Source of the DNA: an uncultured Rhodospirillaceae bacterium
GTDB lineage: Bacteria; Pseudomonadota; Alphaproteobacteria; MPNO01
Length of the DNA: 6,906 nucleotides
Direction of reading: 5' to 3'
NCBI GenBank assembly: GCA_937916005.1
Contig: CALGIA010000505.1
Coordinates: 1 to 6,906 of the forward strand
Positions 5,782-6,906 of this stretch are shown one piece after another. A program made the translations under genes and the position numbers. The notes below the pieces were generated by a model. It did no database searches, was not told the DNA's origin, and saw nothing but the letters and a program-made list of their open reading frames with translations. Positions within the stretch are counted from its first letter, which is position 1. Each line of letters starts with the position of its first letter.

Positions 5782-6285
5782 CTAGATACCTTCACGTCCG
5801 CGCGCGATAGCAACCACGCCGGTACGCGAAATGTCGATCAGTCCCAATGGTTTCATCAAATCGATAAAGGCGTCGATCTTTTCGGTCGAGCCGGAAATTT
5901 CGAATACGAAGGAATCGTGAGTGCTGTCGATGGCGCGCGCACGGAATATATCCGCGATGCGCAGTGACTCCACCCGTTTTTCGCCGTCGCCCCGTACTTT
6001 TATCAGCGCCAGCTCCCGTCCGACAAAGGCGCCCTCCTCGGTGAGGTCGACAACCTTGCTGACCGGCACCAGGCGGAGGAGCTGGGCCTTGATCTGTTCG
6101 ATGATCATGGGGGTGCCGGAGGTCACGATCGAGATGCGCGACTGGGCGTTGCCCGTATCGATCTCGGCCACGGTCAGGCTTTCGATGTTATAGCCGCGCC
6201 CCGAAAACAGGCCGACCACCCGGGCCAGCACGCCGGCTTCGTTATCGACCATCACGGAGATCGTATGCCGTTCTATTTCCGCCAA
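5782..6285 (-). CDS. ilvN: Acetolactate synthase small (regulatory) subunit
   Basis: This subunit activates the large catalytic subunit and confers valine feedback inhibition. At 167 residues it matches the IlvH-type long small subunit (E. coli IlvH is 163) rather than the short E. coli IlvN. An N-terminal ACT domain (about residues 5-80) begins RHTISVMVDNEAGVLARV and keeps the residues equivalent to the valine-site positions of E. coli IlvH (N15, G18, N33). A C-terminal ACT-like domain spans about 84-160 (ELALIKVRG; FEISGSTEKIDAFIDLM; ISRTGVVAIARG). The start is TTG at 6285: GGAG lies 8 nt upstream, and the first in-frame ATG (residue 12) would cut into the first beta strand of the ACT domain. 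It lies 26 nt after the ilvB stop, so the two subunits should be co-translated from one mRNA. Confidence 0.95.
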   Translation of the reverse strand: MAEIERHTISVMVDNEAGVLARVVGLFSGRGYNIESLTVAEIDTGNAQSRISIVTSGTPMIIEQIKAQLLRLVPVSKVVDLTEEGAFVGRELALIKVRGDGEKRVESLRIADIFRARAIDSTHDSFVFEISGSTEKIDAFIDLMKPLGLIDISRTGVVAIARGREGI

Positions 6286-6293
6286 GGGATTTG

Positions 6294-6297
6294 CTCC
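6294..6297 (-). promoter_or_regulatory. Shine-Dalgarno site deciding the TTG start of ilvN
   Basis: On the minus strand GGAG is followed by CAAATCCC and then TTG. The 8-nt spacing is acceptable. Together with the conserved ACT-domain start it supports initiation at 6285 rather than at the internal ATG. Confidence 0.55.
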
Positions 6298-6311
6298 GTC
6301 TTTAAGCGTGA

Positions 6312-6906
6312 TTAGACCAGCACCATGCCGTCTTCTGAAACCGAACCTTCAACAAGCTGATCTTCCGGTCCCAACAGCATCTGGTTATGGGCCGCCCCCG
6401 ACGGGATCATCGGGAAACAGTTCGCGGTCTCATCAACCGCGATGTCGGCGATTACCGGGCCTTTTGTTGCGATCATCCGGTCGATCACATCGTCGACCTC
6501 GCTGGCCTTGGTGGCCCGCATGCCGGTCCAGCCGAAGGATTCGGCAAGTTTTATGAAATCAGGCAGCGCCGCCGTATAGCTTTCCGAATAGCGGCCGCCA
6601 TGTAGCAATTCCTGCCATTGGCGGACCATGCCCATCCACTGGTTATTGATGATGAACACCTTGACGGGCAGCTGATACTGGGCGGCGGTCGACATTTCCT
6701 GCATGTTCATCATGAAGGACGCCTCGCCCGAGATATCGATGACCAGCGACTTGGGATGAGCAACCTGAACGCCGATCGCGGCGGGAAACCCATAGCCCAT
6801 GGTGCCAAGCCCGCCGGACGTCATCCAGCGGTTGGGCGCATCGAACTTGAAATACTGGGCCGCCCACATCTGGTGCTGGCCGACCTCGGTGGTGATATAG
6901 ACGTCC
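6312..6906 (-). CDS. ilvB: Acetolactate synthase large subunit, C-terminal part (5' end beyond window)
   Basis: This is the catalytic, thiamine-diphosphate-dependent subunit that joins two pyruvates (or pyruvate and 2-ketobutyrate) in the first common step of branched-chain amino acid synthesis. The visible 197 residues are the C-terminal third and the frame is open to the edge. They hold TTEVGQHQMWAAQY (5-18), SGGLGTMGYGFPAAIG (30-45), a cofactor motif reading G-E-A at 60-62 in place of the usual G-D-G/A and ending in NN at 87-88, then MGMVRQWQELLHGGRYSESY (91-110) with the conserved Trp of the inhibitor-binding region, and FPMIPSGAAHNQMLLG near the end. An internal ATG at 6869 is not the start, because conserved sequence continues upstream of it. 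It is followed by ilvN after 26 nt. It could be named ilvI or ilvB; the anabolic, small-subunit-linked form is clear from context. Confidence 0.96.
   Translation of the reverse strand, partial: DVYITTEVGQHQMWAAQYFKFDAPNRWMTSGGLGTMGYGFPAAIGVQVAHPKSLVIDISGEASFMMNMQEMSTAAQYQLPVKVFIINNQWMGMVRQWQELLHGGRYSESYTAALPDFIKLAESFGWTGMRATKASEVDDVIDRMIATKGPVIADIAVDETANCFPMIPSGAAHNQMLLGPEDQLVEGSVSEDGMVLV

Overview
This window is most consistent with a GC-rich alphaproteobacterium, probably Rhodospirillales-like. That is an inference from the style of the MreB/MreC/MreD, LeuA and IlvBNC proteins and from their order; no rRNA or other taxonomic marker is present. Every supported gene lies on the minus strand, so transcription runs from the right edge to the left edge. 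The genes are housekeeping. I see no mobile element, CRISPR array, tRNA, rRNA, toxin or defence gene, and no sign of recent transfer.

Right part (6906 to 4642): a branched-chain amino acid operon. It holds the C-terminal part of the acetolactate synthase large subunit (ilvB/ilvI, cut by the window edge), the regulatory small subunit (ilvN/ilvH, TTG start) and ketol-acid reductoisomerase (ilvC). The gaps are 26 and 57 nt, and the operon closes with a clear Rho-independent terminator (9-bp perfect stem plus T7) just after ilvC.

Middle (4641 to 4282): about 360 nt without a convincing gene, forming the leader and control region of leuA. It contains a 6-bp inverted repeat with an 11-nt spacer, a 9-bp tetraloop hairpin, a nested hairpin near leuA, and a possible short leader ORF whose stop codon lies in the first arm of that nested hairpin. 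Next comes leuA (2-isopropylmalate synthase), which draws on 2-ketoisovalerate from the valine branch that IlvBN and IlvC feed.

Left part (2652 to 1): the cell-shape genes mreB, mreC and mreD (the last cut by the left edge). mreB follows leuA after only 81 nt with no strong terminator, so read-through is possible. The 164-nt mreB-mreC gap holds a perfect TTAA-N7-TTAAC motif, the consensus binding site of the alphaproteobacterial cell-cycle regulator CtrA. mreC starts with TTG behind a strong GGAGG, and mreD starts with GTG overlapping the mreC stop by 4 nt.

I find no evidence of a new biological system. The items most worth checking are the putative CtrA box before mreC and the structured leuA leader.
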